Below, piece after piece: positions 37,364-47,347 of a stretch of DNA of 64,000 nt. The notes under the pieces were generated by a model. The model was not told the origin of the DNA. It did no database searches and saw only the letters and a list, made by a program, of their open reading frames with translations. A program made the translations under genes and the position numbers. The stretch lies in assembly GCA_964454975.1 (NCBI GenBank), contig CAYVVD010000018.1, positions 7,736-71,735 of the forward strand. Direction: 5' to 3'. Source of the stretch: CAYVVD01 sp964454975 (lineage in GTDB: Bacteria; Bacteroidota; Ignavibacteria; Kapaibacteriales; UBA2268). Each line of letters starts with the position of its first letter. Positions within the stretch are counted from its first letter, which is position 1.

Positions 37364-37969
37364 ATGTTCGTCAGTTTTGAAGGAATAGACGGAAGCGGCA
37401 AGTCAACGCAGTGCAGGTTATTCTGCGAGTACCTTGAAAAAAGGAATATTGATTACATTTTTGTCCGTGAACCGGGCGGTACAGATTTATCTGAGAAAAT
37501 CAGAGAACTTTTGCTCTCTAATAACCATTCAATGAGCGCAGTCAGCGAACTTATGTTGTTTGAAGCAGCCCGCGCTAACCTTGTTGAGAATGTAATACGG
37601 CCTGCATTGAGAAATGGTAAATGGGTGATTTCAGACAGATTTTGTGATTCGACAACAGTTTACCAGGGATACGGCAGAGGTTTAAACATCGAAAAGGTTA
37701 AGGATATCAATTTATTTACAACAGGCGGATTGGAACCCGGCATTACTGTTTACCTCGATGTTTCACTTGAACTGGCTGCTAATCGTACAAAAAACAACAA
37801 CAAAGACAGGATTGAAAACTCAGGCAGGGAATTTTTTGAATTGATCGTTAACGGTTACAGGGAACTTTGCAAAACGGAAGAAAGAATTACTATTGTAAAT
37901 TCGAATGGTTCAATTGAAGAAACACAAGAATTGATTATAAAAGTTTTTAAGCAAAAAGGTTATTTATAA
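37364..37969 (+). CDS. tmk: Thymidylate kinase
   Basis: A 201-residue P-loop kinase that phosphorylates dTMP to dTDP. The Walker A motif is FEGIDGSGKSTQ (residues 4-15), followed by the DR-type motif VREPGGTDLSEKIRELLL and the substrate/lid region ISDRFCDSTTVYQGYGRGL. The length is normal. It lies alone in a short 5' gap after rsmI and 15 bases ahead of the secreted metalloprotease gene. Confidence 0.95.
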   Translation: MFVSFEGIDGSGKSTQCRLFCEYLEKRNIDYIFVREPGGTDLSEKIRELLLSNNHSMSAVSELMLFEAARANLVENVIRPALRNGKWVISDRFCDSTTVYQGYGRGLNIEKVKDINLFTTGGLEPGITVYLDVSLELAANRTKNNNKDRIENSGREFFELIVNGYRELCKTEERITIVNSNGSIEETQELIIKVFKQKGYL

Positions 37970-37984
37970 ATAATAGGGATTACT

Positions 37985-40597
37985 ATGAAAAAGGGAATAT
38001 TACTATTTATTGTTTATGCATTAATTTCAAGTTTTTCATGGGCTGATAACAATACACCTGTGAAAACTGCAGATGCAATACGTATGTTCAATTTTAAGGG
38101 AAGTAATAAAGCGATTGGAAGCGAAATCCAATCTCCTTATGCAAGCTTTGAAATAAATGAAGCAGTTGCTTCCGATGTTTTTAAAACAAAATCTCCGGTA
38201 GTTACGATTGACAATTTCCCTATATCGGGAAATAGTACTGCAACAGTGGTATTAAACAGGATAAGAAGCGTTGTTGATTCTAAAACAAAGCTGACAATCA
38301 AAACAAACAATGGCCCTGTTATCGGGAAATTACCGGAAGTTTACACTTTCACCGGGGCTATCAAAGGAGAACCCAATTCCAATGTATTTATCAATTACTT
38401 TGATGGCAAGATTATGGGATTCGTTCAGAACAATGATGAACAATTCAATCTTGTCCCTTTTTCCGGTGACGAAGTTTCGAAAAAGAACCATGCATTGCAC
38501 ACACTCCTTGAAACTGACTTTGCATCTAAAAGCCGCCAGCCATTTTTATGCGGCACAAATGATGTTTCAACTGGTGAATTTGATGAAGCTAAAAGCAGAG
38601 AATACAGGAAATTTGTTGAAGAGCTGAAAAAGGAAGGCAGTGCAATTCAAATGAAAACATCAGACCTTATTCAGGTTAATATTATGGTTGAAGGGGAATA
38701 TTTGTTTTTTTCCGATTCAAGAATCGGTTCAAATGTTGACAGGGCAACAGCTTACATTATCTCTGTAATGTCCCACGTATCAAAGATATACGAAGACAAT
38801 GTTAACATAAGGCTTTATATTTCTGAAATCATCATAAATTCGGATTCCTCATTTGACCCATATATTGATTCAGAGACAATAACAGATAAGCTATCAAGAA
38901 TGGCTGACGAATGGCAGGTATTTCATTCCAACAAAAGAAGGGCATTGGCTGTGCTTTTTGCTAACAAAGCTGCCCAGCCACCCGGTGATGTGGTTGCAGG
39001 AATTGCATATTCCGGTAACAATTATAACGGTGTGCTTTGCAATGTATCCAGAGGTTATGCAGTTTTCGGAATTGATGCTGATTATACCTACCCAACCTTT
39101 AATTACACCTGGGATGTAAGCGTAGCTTGCCATGAACTCGGACATAATTTTGGCAATCCGCATACGCATAACTGCTATTGGGAAACCGATCTTGGTATTC
39201 CTGTTCTCGATACATGCATTCGCAAAGAGTTTGCAGGCTACCAGACAGACGCGTGTTACCAGGGGCCAATCCCAAGAAAAGGTACAATAATGAGCTACTG
39301 TCATTTAACTAATGGCGGAACTGTTGAACTGTACTTCCACCCAGTTGTCGCCAAAAAGATGAGAGGTGAGGCAGAGGATGCTGTTGCTGACGAGCTTCTT
39401 TCATGCGTTTTTGTTCCTTCAAAACGATATATATCCTTACTATCACCACTTGGAAGTGAATCAATAAACGGCGGGTTTGAATACGAAATACAATGGACTC
39501 ACCAAAATGTTGGTACTCTCGAAATCAGCTACTCATCTAATGGAGGGAATAACTGGGATATAATTGCTTCCGGAGTCAGCGCTGACGATAGTACTTACAA
39601 ATGGCTTGTTCCTGCCAATTCAACAAAACAGGGAATGATTCTTATTAAGGATGAGGATGACCCTGAAGTTTATGATATGTCAATGCTCAACTTCACCGTT
39701 AAATCATCAACGGTTAATATTCTGAATTCACCGGAAAACAAACGATTAGGCCATTATTCAGAAATTACAGTTTCCTGGGAGCTTGATGTTGTGCAATCAG
39801 TTGACATTCAATTCAGTAGCAATGGTGGGAATAATTGGGAAACCCTTGAAGAAGGCTTTACTGGATTGAGTTATAAATTCTTCCCACCCCAGATTCTGTC
39901 TGAGAATTGTAAAGTCAGAATAGTAGACAGTAATAATGACAACATTTTCGATGAATCCGGTACATTTGCTGTTGGCGCCGAAGTATTTGAAATCACCCGT
40001 CCGGCTGATGGTGATGTTATCTGTACAAGCGCTGATTTACCGGAAGACCAGAAATATGAAATTCGCTGGCAGTTTGATTTCCTTGAAGATTTTTACCTTT
40101 ACTATCGTCCCGGTGATGCAGACGACTGGAAAAGAGTGTCGGTTATTCCATTGAACGCCGGAAATTATAAATTCGAATGGAACTACCCCAAGGGGATCAC
40201 AAGCGAAACTGCTCAATTTAAAGTTACGCCAAGGGCAAATACTGATGTTGATATTTATGTTAGCCATAAATTCAAGTTTGATTCTGATTGTATTGTTTCG
40301 GTAGATCCATTCAATAATTTCGAAGAACTTCTAAATATCAGCTCAATTATTCCTAATCCAGCATCCGGATTTGCAAGGATTGAATTCGAATATAACATTC
40401 AGGGAAATCCTGAAGCTGCAATTAAAGCTGTTGACATCAATGGCAGGACTATCTCAATTATCAGGACTCTTGAAAGCGTTAAATACGGTATGAATACAGT
40501 TGATATTGATCTGTCTTCTATTCCCCAGGGTGCATACTTTATAGTTGTGGAGATTGCTAACCTAAAGGCAACTGCTCCATTAAGTGTCGTGAGATAG
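37985..40597 (+). CDS. Secreted reprolysin-type zinc metalloprotease with T9SS sorting domain
   Basis: An 870-residue protein with a signal peptide (MKKGILLFIVYALISSFSWA). A propeptide-like region extends to about 200. The metalloprotease domain (about 225-465) has the metzincin zinc motif HELGHNFGNPHTH (His383, His387, His393; catalytic Glu384), a downstream GTIMSYCH Met-turn and several cysteines. Two or three Ig-like beta-sandwich domains (about 480-770) carry repeated SYSSNGGNNWD-type strands. The C-terminus is a T9SS type A sorting domain (SIIPNPASGFARIEFEY ... VDINGRT ... IPQGAYFIVVEI). It is likely an extracellular protease. A strong terminator follows. Confidence 0.9.
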   Translation: MKKGILLFIVYALISSFSWADNNTPVKTADAIRMFNFKGSNKAIGSEIQSPYASFEINEAVASDVFKTKSPVVTIDNFPISGNSTATVVLNRIRSVVDSKTKLTIKTNNGPVIGKLPEVYTFTGAIKGEPNSNVFINYFDGKIMGFVQNNDEQFNLVPFSGDEVSKKNHALHTLLETDFASKSRQPFLCGTNDVSTGEFDEAKSREYRKFVEELKKEGSAIQMKTSDLIQVNIMVEGEYLFFSDSRIGSNVDRATAYIISVMSHVSKIYEDNVNIRLYISEIIINSDSSFDPYIDSETITDKLSRMADEWQVFHSNKRRALAVLFANKAAQPPGDVVAGIAYSGNNYNGVLCNVSRGYAVFGIDADYTYPTFNYTWDVSVACHELGHNFGNPHTHNCYWETDLGIPVLDTCIRKEFAGYQTDACYQGPIPRKGTIMSYCHLTNGGTVELYFHPVVAKKMRGEAEDAVADELLSCVFVPSKRYISLLSPLGSESINGGFEYEIQWTHQNVGTLEISYSSNGGNNWDIIASGVSADDSTYKWLVPANSTKQGMILIKDEDDPEVYDMSMLNFTVKSSTVNILNSPENKRLGHYSEITVSWELDVVQSVDIQFSSNGGNNWETLEEGFTGLSYKFFPPQILSENCKVRIVDSNNDNIFDESGTFAVGAEVFEITRPADGDVICTSADLPEDQKYEIRWQFDFLEDFYLYYRPGDADDWKRVSVIPLNAGNYKFEWNYPKGITSETAQFKVTPRANTDVDIYVSHKFKFDSDCIVSVDPFNNFEELLNISSIIPNPASGFARIEFEYNIQGNPEAAIKAVDINGRTISIIRTLESVKYGMNTVDIDLSSIPQGAYFIVVEIANLKATAPLSVVR

Positions 40598-40625
40598 TAA
40601 CAATTTGATTACATAAAATCTATAT

Positions 40626-40662
40626 GGGCTGTTAGCGTTTGCTTTGCTGGCAGCCCTTTTTT
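40626..40662 (+). terminator. Rho-independent terminator after the metalloprotease gene
   Basis: GGGCTG (40626-40631) pairs with CAGCCC (40651-40656). The stem extends inward by a TTAGC/GCTGG pairing with two G-U pairs, and TTTTTT follows at 40657-40662. It lies about 30 bases after the stop. Confidence 0.85.
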
Positions 40663-40696
40663 AAATTATCCCTAATTATTTTGCATCAGGATAAAA

Positions 40697-41593
40697 ATGC
40701 TTAATTCTTTAATTGTGAATGCCCTGCCACTGTTACCAAAATCATTGGTACACATATTTGCAAAAAAGTACATCGCTGGGGATAATCTCGACGATGCCGT
40801 AGTTGTTACTAAAAACTTCTCACTAATTGGCGGGAAAACAACTATAGATGTCCTTGGCGAATTTGTTACTAACAAAGAAAAGGCTCTTCACGAAAAGGAA
40901 ATGTGCTCACAAGTACTTGATGCAATTTCGATTAATAACCTGCCGACCTATCTTTCGATCAAACCAACTTCTCTTGGACTTGGATTAGATGTAGAATTTG
41001 CACACGACAATATTGCTTTTTTACTGGAAAAAGCAAGGGAATTCGACATCTTCGTGCGTATAGATATGGAAAACTCGCCTTACACAACAAAAACATTAGA
41101 TATGTACAGAAGGCTTCGCCTTGAAGGTTATGGCAATGTTGGATTCGTAATCCAGGCATATATGCGAAGGAGTATGGCCGATTTAAAGGAGATGGCTGAT
41201 TTAAAACCTTCAGTCAGGCTTTGCAAGGGAATATACAGTGAAAGCGAGGAAATAGCATATAAAAAACCGGATGAAATTCGGGATAATTACAAGAGACTAC
41301 TTGCATTTATGCTGGAAAGTGGGTTTCATCCTGCAATTGCTACTCATGATGAAGAACTGATAATTGATGCCGTTAATCAATTAAAGCAACATGGCAAATC
41401 AAAAGAGGATTATGAATTTCAAATGTTGCTTGGTGTCCGCGAAGAAAGGCGCGATTCCTTATTAAGAGGAAATCATAATGTAAGGATTTATGTTCCCTTC
41501 GGCAAAGACTGGTACGGGTATTCCGTAAGAAGACTGAAAGAAAACCCACAGATGGCAGGTCATATCTTTAAATCATTATTTACGAAGAATTGA
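40697..41593 (+). CDS. Proline dehydrogenase
   Basis: A 298-residue monofunctional proline dehydrogenase, a flavin TIM-barrel enzyme that oxidises L-proline to pyrroline-5-carboxylate. Diagnostic segments are TIDVLGEFVTNKEKA, YLSIKPTSLGLGLD, VRIDMENSPYT, FVIQAYMRRSMADL, VRLCKGIY and the C-terminal FQMLLGVREERRDSLL and VRIYVPFGKDWYGYSVRRL with conserved substrate-binding arginines. It lacks the PutA P5C-dehydrogenase domain, as in the small bacterial form. Its stop overlaps the next start in TTGA. Confidence 0.94.
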   Translation: MLNSLIVNALPLLPKSLVHIFAKKYIAGDNLDDAVVVTKNFSLIGGKTTIDVLGEFVTNKEKALHEKEMCSQVLDAISINNLPTYLSIKPTSLGLGLDVEFAHDNIAFLLEKAREFDIFVRIDMENSPYTTKTLDMYRRLRLEGYGNVGFVIQAYMRRSMADLKEMADLKPSVRLCKGIYSESEEIAYKKPDEIRDNYKRLLAFMLESGFHPAIATHDEELIIDAVNQLKQHGKSKEDYEFQMLLGVREERRDSLLRGNHNVRIYVPFGKDWYGYSVRRLKENPQMAGHIFKSLFTKN

Positions 41594-42468
41594 TAAAGCT
41601 TATTTCAACCACTCTAGTGCTACTTCTCCTAATTGCCTGTGGCAATATAAAGGAACAGGAAAGTAGCGATTTTATCATAATCGGCTCGTTTAATATTGCA
41701 TGGCTGGGTGATGGAGTCAATGACAGGATTGACAGGGTTGAAAGCGATTATAAAAAAATAGCAGGAATTATCAAATCATGCAGGGCAGATATAATTGGAA
41801 TACAGGAGGTTGAAAATCCTGAAGCCATAATGAGAATTTTAATATACCTTCCTGGCTACAATTTTCAGTTAGCAGAATCAGGAAGGCAGCAAAGACCGGG
41901 CATTCTTTATAAGAACCAAATTGAAATTCTAAATACCTATGAAAATAATGATGTAGCTGTTATTGAGTCAAGAACTCGTCCGGGTTTCGTTTTTGAAGCA
42001 AAATCAGGAAACTTTGATTTTATCGGCATGGTAGTGCATTTCAAATCCACTTCGAGATGGGATGATACGCCACAGAAAAAAGCCGAGAGCAGGATTATTA
42101 GAAGAAATCAGGCAAAGGTTGTTGAAAATTGGGTTGATACAAGGTTACAAAATGGAAGCGAAAAAGATATAGTGATTTTAGGTGATTTCAACGATTATCC
42201 AGGTAGAAAAGAAAATTCAACTATCAATCAATTAATGCAAGAAGAAAAACTTGTATTCATTACCGACAACTTAATGAGCTGTAAGTACCCTTCCCTGGAG
42301 TCTATTGACCATATTTTAATAACAAGAACAGCTGAAAAAAGATATATAAAAAACAGTGCTTATATGTTTGATATCACAAGCGCTTTCAGCGCCGGAGAGT
42401 TGAAAACAATTTCTGATCACTGCCCGGTTATTGCTAAGTTTGAAATCACCAGTCCGGATAATGATTAA
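41590..42468 (+). CDS. Endonuclease/exonuclease/phosphatase-family lipoprotein
   Basis: A 292-residue EEP-superfamily protein starting at TTG 41590, which overlaps the upstream stop (TTGA). The start gives MIKLISTTLVLLLLIACGN, a lipoprotein signal with lipidated Cys17. Catalytic motifs of the DNase I-like fold are visible: GSFNIAWLGDG, IIGIQEVENPEA (metal-binding Glu), LGDFNDYPG, SIDHILIT and ISDHCPV (catalytic His). The substrate may be nucleic acid or a phosphoester outside the cytoplasm, and it is not predictable. Confidence 0.85.
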   Translation: MIKLISTTLVLLLLIACGNIKEQESSDFIIIGSFNIAWLGDGVNDRIDRVESDYKKIAGIIKSCRADIIGIQEVENPEAIMRILIYLPGYNFQLAESGRQQRPGILYKNQIEILNTYENNDVAVIESRTRPGFVFEAKSGNFDFIGMVVHFKSTSRWDDTPQKKAESRIIRRNQAKVVENWVDTRLQNGSEKDIVILGDFNDYPGRKENSTINQLMQEEKLVFITDNLMSCKYPSLESIDHILITRTAEKRYIKNSAYMFDITSAFSAGELKTISDHCPVIAKFEITSPDND

Positions 42469-42536
42469 CTAATCTTGAACTTTTAAATTCATTTACAAAT
42501 CGTTAATTTTAATTAAACAATAATTACAGGTTTTCT

Positions 42537-42905
42537 ATGCTTAGCAATAAAGGGATTATCAGAATAGAAGATAAAGATGATTTCACAATAATGTACCTGG
42601 ACGGTACATTCAACAGTGAAGAACAAAATAAAGCCTTGCAGGACAATTTCGAAAAACTGGCATCAGAAGACAAAAACAGGATAATTATCGATTTTACAGA
42701 TGTTTTTTATTTCAATTCAATTGCAATTCGCGGTTTAATGACTGGAAGGAAAAAAATCAAAGCTGAAGGAGGCAATATCGTTTTTTGCAATTTGGGTGAA
42801 TATGTAGAAAATATATTCAAACTTACACGGTTGAATGTGATTTTTAAGTTTTGCGACAGCCTGGAAGAAGCGAGTAAAGAAGTAGTAAACGAGAACCTTA
42901 GCTAA
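42537..42905 (+). CDS. STAS-domain protein (anti-sigma factor antagonist type)
   Basis: A 122-residue single STAS domain. The fold is recognisable from DFTIMYLDGTFNSEEQNKALQ, the RIIIDFTDVFYFNSIAIRGLMTG core with a serine at the usual phosphorylation loop, and GGNIVFCNLGEYVENIFKLTRL. Such proteins bind anti-sigma kinases in partner-switching regulation. No cognate kinase or phosphatase gene is adjacent. The gene converges on the TPR gene with an 8-base overlap of their ends. Confidence 0.87.
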   Translation: MLSNKGIIRIEDKDDFTIMYLDGTFNSEEQNKALQDNFEKLASEDKNRIIIDFTDVFYFNSIAIRGLMTGRKKIKAEGGNIVFCNLGEYVENIFKLTRLNVIFKFCDSLEEASKEVVNENLS

Positions 42906-44798
42906 TCCTGTTTTCAGAGTAGTTCAACTTGATGTATTCTCTCAGCTGTTCAGCAAGTTTTGTATCTTCCTGTTTAAGAAAGTAATATTCCCTCATAGCA
43001 TCTTTTTCAAAGCCCATTTCCATATATGCGATACCCAGGTTATAATGAGCTTTCAGATGTTTGGGATCAACCTCAACTGCGCTGATAAACGCAGTCACTG
43101 CCTGCTCAACTTTACTATTTTCCATATATACAATGCCAAGCATATTAAAGAACTCAGCATTAAGCGGGTCTATATAAATACAGCGGCGGAAAGATTCTAT
43201 CGCCTTATTGAAGTGCTTCATTTTGGAATAGATCATACCAAGCTGGTAATCTGCTTCGTAATAATCAGGTTNNNNNNNNNNTCAGGTTTAATGTTCAAAG
43301 TACTCTGAAATGCACTAATAGCTTCACGATAATTTGCGAGCTTTGAATAAAGGAGCCCAAGTTGGAAGTGAACATTTTCAAAAGCAGGGTTAATTCTCTT
43401 TGCTTTCTCCAGGTTTTCTTTTGCCTTATGATACTCTTTAAGGCTTTTATGGGCAAGCCCGAGCTGGTAATAACCGTTCCAAGCTTCAGGGTTATACCTG
43501 AGGCCTTCTTTGAGGCTGTTGATAGCTTCAAAAATCAATGAGCCATTTTCTTCCTTTTCCGAAAGAAACATTAAAGCTGTCCCTTTACCTATATATGCTT
43601 CAGAATTAAATGGTTCGGTTTTAACTGCATTTTCATAGGATTCGAGAGAATTATAATAATCCCCGCTTATCAAATAACAAGCGCCGAGATTCAGCCAGGC
43701 ATGAGTATTTTTTTCGTTTAACTCTATTGATGCCTTAAGATTTTCTATCGCTGATTTAAAGTCTCCAAGTTTACGGAAAGCAATCCCTTTCCAGAAACAG
43801 GTCTGATATGACTTTCCTTTTTCATTTTCCAGGTGAATTATTGTTTCAATAGCTTCAGTGTATTTCATTATTTGTATTTGGGAACCTGCCAGCTCAATCA
43901 ACCCGTCTAATAGTGAATTTCTAATTTTTCTGGCTGTTGCAATACATGTTATACATTGATTGAACCATTTTTCTTCATAATAGCTTTTTCCTAAAAGCAC
44001 CAGTATCTCAATATTATCAGGCTCAAGTTCATTTGCCTGGTGAAGCGATACAATAGCCTCCCTATAGTTTTTTAATTTGTAATATATTATACCCAACTTG
44101 TGGTATGATTGGGTATATTCGGGTTTTCGCCTTACAATTTCTTTAAGGTATTTCTCCGCATTAAAATAGTCTTCCCGGTCAAAATATATAATACTAAGGT
44201 TGTTTAATGCATCTACCATGTTGTTATTCAAATTCAGTGCTATACTGAATGAACGGAGAGCATTATCAAAATCCCCGACCTGTTTTTGAGCATTGCCAAG
44301 ATTATAGAAAACTTCTGCATTGGATGGATATAGGTTGGTGCAAGTTTTGAAATGCTTTATGCTACGCCGGAAGTCATTCCCGGCAAAGTAAAGATTCCCA
44401 AGATTATAATGTGCTTCATAATAGTCAGGCTTGCAATTCACAGCAGTGAGAAATGAGTGAATTGCATCGCTTTTCTTTTGAAGTTTAAGCTTGATATTGC
44501 CCAGTAGGTTATGAGCTTCGCAATAATTTGCATTCAGGGCAATAGCTTCAATGCAGTAGTTCTGTGCTTCATGTAATTTTGACACTTTATAGTTAATAAT
44601 TGCCAGGTTGAAGTAAACTTCCGGCACAGGAAGGTAATACTCGAGAATCGTAAGGAGATTGGACTCTGCAGAATCATACTTTTCTTCGTTAATATTGCTG
44701 TAAGCCTTATTAAAAAGGGCACGAAAATCGGGTGTTTTTTCTAATTCTTCCTTGCCGCCTTTTTTCCCGGCTATTCCCTTTTTGGGGATTACCTTCAT
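42898..44798 (-). CDS. Long TPR-repeat protein, interrupted by an assembly gap
   Basis: Tandem tetratricopeptide repeats fill almost the whole product (YEAHYNLGNLYFAGNDFRRSI, SAIENLKASIELNEKNTHAWLNLG). The N-terminal part is 43282-44798 and the C-terminal part 42898-43271, separated by ten Ns. The two parts are out of frame across exactly ten bases. However, both gap edges carry the same 7 bases (minus strand AACCTGA), and collapsing that overlap restores one frame of 1884 bases (627 residues) through NIKP|DYYEADYQLG. It therefore looks like one intact gene. A collapsed TPR unit in the gap is the alternative. Its start overlaps the YfhO gene end by 4 bases (ATGA). Confidence 0.85.
43272..43281. 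other. Scaffold gap of 10 N
   Basis: Ten unresolved bases lie inside the TPR gene. The flanks share a 7-bp identical sequence, so the gap length is a placeholder and the true distance may be zero or one or more repeat units. Confidence 0.98.
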
Positions 44799-47113
44799 TT
44801 AGTCTTTTTATCTCTGAATATTATAATTAATACCAGTGAAACAATTAGAGTTGAAATGCTAATCAACAATCCGGTTGAAAATTTGTCTGACTCGTAACTC
44901 ATTACAATTTTGTGCTTGCCCATAGGTACCGGGATTGCACGGAATGAATAGTTCGCCTTTAAAACCGGAACTTCATTACCATCAACATAAGCTTTCCATG
45001 CAGGATACCAGATTTCGCTAAAGCACAATATACCATTGTATTGAGTTTCAACTTCGTATGTAAATGAGTCGTTCTGGTAATCGGTGCAATTTAAAACAGG
45101 TTTATATGACTTCGGTACAGAATCAGGCATGCTTAGTCCATGCTCATCTTCGAGTAATACTGTTTCATTTAGATCAAAGTTCAAATTCTTGAGTTCTTCC
45201 TCGATTTTCTCTTTACCCACATACTTAGCACTATACAACATTCTCGCATGCCCCCAACGGTGTTCTTTAGTTAATACACCGAATCTTTGCTGCTGTTTGT
45301 TGTATTTCAATTCGTATTTGATATTCCAAAGATGATGAATAATTTCAACCGAGTCAATCGGTGGTGAAACTCTCTTTAATATCAACGGATTATAACCTTC
45401 AACAAGGTATAATTCATCCATCATCCCCTGACTCCTGTTCAATGCCAGATATGGTGCATCATAATCTCTTGTTTTAACTCTGAATATTTCGCCCGGTAAA
45501 TCGGGACTGAATGCTTCTTTCAACTCTTTACTCATTTCAAATTTATGCATAGGGTCAAGGCTGGATTTGTTAAAGGAACCCCCGGCATTAGTTAAATCAA
45601 GGAAGACAATTATTATTAAAATCATTCCGGCTGCAAGGGGTTTTAATATTTTTAAGTATATAAGAATTACTACAGCAATAACAGCTGAAAAGTAAAGCAA
45701 TGCACTCACTCCTGAAGAAGAAATTTCTGTCCGAATCTCTTCAGGAGTTCCCAATCCGTCAAGAACCAATCCACCAGCAACAAGTATGGCCATAAACAGC
45801 AATATACCTCCCAAAACAAGGATGTAAAGTAGATTGCTTTTCTCACCTGCTTTCTTGAAGAGCTCATCGAAACCAATTCCGGCAAGCAGTGAAAAAGCAA
45901 GAACAACACAGAACATCATCCTGGCAGGAATCCTGAAGGTACCGTAAAAAGGCAATTCATTAAAAATATAGAGCAGGAAACTGTTCGAGCCAAAAGCGTA
46001 TAATAGCCCGAAAATACTTATAAAAATCAGGAATCTTACATTATTGTCCCTATGCCTCGAAAAAATTGCAATCAATCCGAGCAGAAGCGCTGCAACTCCA
46101 AAGTAAAAGGCTGTTTCCCAATAGAAATAATATGAAAAGTCTTCATTAAAATCGAGGTAGAAAGTAGGATTTTCACTTGCTTCAACCTTGCCAAAAACGT
46201 GTGGAACAATTGCCGAATAAAGCTGTTTTACCTGTAAAGAACCATGGGTTGCGTACTCGATTGTGGATTCTTCCCTCTGTGATTGCCCGGCAAGCTCCAT
46301 TGAAGGTAATAGCTGAACTGCAAATATTCCTGCCGCTATTATAAATGGGATAATCCCTGCTACAATTGAAAACACTTTGCTGCCAACCCTGCTTTTTTCT
46401 CCAATAAATAGATTAATGCTTTTCCAAATAATAAAAAAGCCCAGGAAAGTGAAGATATACAATGTAGTCTGCGGGTGACCGGACAGCAGGCTCATCCCTA
46501 AAATTAATCCTGCAAAAACTCCGTAGCGTATTGATGAACTGTCTATCGCTTTTATAACAAAAAAGAGCACCAGCGGAAACCAGGCAAGGTGAATCACAAT
46601 CATCGGGTGAATTGCATGGCAGACCAACAGCAATGAAAAACTGTATGAAACGGCTCCGATCATCGCACCAATTTTACTGATTTTGAATTGCGTCGCAAGC
46701 CTGTAAAAAGAAGTCTGAGCAATAAAGTAGTGTATAATGATTATAAATTGAAGTATCCAAACCGGCAAATATCCATCTTCAGTTACAAAGAAAGACAGAA
46801 TCCTGTAAAAAGGATAGAAAAATCCAACCTGGAGGTCTGCATAAAATGGCATGCCGGCAAATGAAAAAGGATTCCAGAATGGAATACCCGATTCGAGGGA
46901 TTCACGTGCTGCAAATGTTTGCAAAGGATAAACAAATTCTACAAAATCTTCCCAGAAAAAGGCATTTCCGGCAAGGAAATCCCAAAAGAAAATAATTGTA
47001 GTTAAAGCAAACACAGGATATACAACCCACCATTTTAAATCGGTAAAAACAGGAGGCTTATTTGATACTGTTTGCTTTTTGGACGCAACTGCTTTGCGGA
47101 TTTTTTTAGCCAT
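44795..47113 (-). CDS. YfhO-family integral membrane protein
   Basis: A 772-residue polytopic protein with about 12-14 hydrophobic helices between residues 30 and 520. A soluble extracytoplasmic C-terminal domain (about 540-740) and a last membrane helix near the end follow. Family features include GNAFFWEDFVEFVYPLQTFAARESLESG and PFWNPFSFAGMPFYADLQ near the N-terminus and the FSEIWYPAWKAYVDGNEVPVLKANYSFRA segment near the C-terminus. These match bacterial YfhO proteins, GT-C-like membrane proteins linked to glycosylation of lipoteichoic acid or other envelope polymers. Substrate unknown. It is followed by the TPR gene in a two-gene operon. Confidence 0.85.
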   Translation of the reverse strand: MAKKIRKAVASKKQTVSNKPPVFTDLKWWVVYPVFALTTIIFFWDFLAGNAFFWEDFVEFVYPLQTFAARESLESGIPFWNPFSFAGMPFYADLQVGFFYPFYRILSFFVTEDGYLPVWILQFIIIIHYFIAQTSFYRLATQFKISKIGAMIGAVSYSFSLLLVCHAIHPMIVIHLAWFPLVLFFVIKAIDSSSIRYGVFAGLILGMSLLSGHPQTTLYIFTFLGFFIIWKSINLFIGEKSRVGSKVFSIVAGIIPFIIAAGIFAVQLLPSMELAGQSQREESTIEYATHGSLQVKQLYSAIVPHVFGKVEASENPTFYLDFNEDFSYYFYWETAFYFGVAALLLGLIAIFSRHRDNNVRFLIFISIFGLLYAFGSNSFLLYIFNELPFYGTFRIPARMMFCVVLAFSLLAGIGFDELFKKAGEKSNLLYILVLGGILLFMAILVAGGLVLDGLGTPEEIRTEISSSGVSALLYFSAVIAVVILIYLKILKPLAAGMILIIIVFLDLTNAGGSFNKSSLDPMHKFEMSKELKEAFSPDLPGEIFRVKTRDYDAPYLALNRSQGMMDELYLVEGYNPLILKRVSPPIDSVEIIHHLWNIKYELKYNKQQQRFGVLTKEHRWGHARMLYSAKYVGKEKIEEELKNLNFDLNETVLLEDEHGLSMPDSVPKSYKPVLNCTDYQNDSFTYEVETQYNGILCFSEIWYPAWKAYVDGNEVPVLKANYSFRAIPVPMGKHKIVMSYESDKFSTGLLISISTLIVSLVLIIIFRDKKTK

Positions 47114-47347
47114 TAACTAACCCGTGTAATGAACATACAATAACATGAACTGCCATAATCATAATATCGGCAACAATTTTTCACACTAAATTGAAACTTG
47201 CTTGTTGCAATTCGGCATAGGCAATTTATTATAAATTAATCAATGATAGGTGTTTAATGCAAGATGAAATAAGTGAAATTTATTAAATCTTATTGGAGGA
47301 ATATTCTAAAGTAAGCAGACAATAACCTTGTAAATCACAAATTCAAG

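Noticed and set aside
42898..43236. Separate small TPR gene
   Set aside because: It is the C-terminal part of the TPR gene on the other side of the N gap and rejoins in frame when the shared 7 bases are collapsed.
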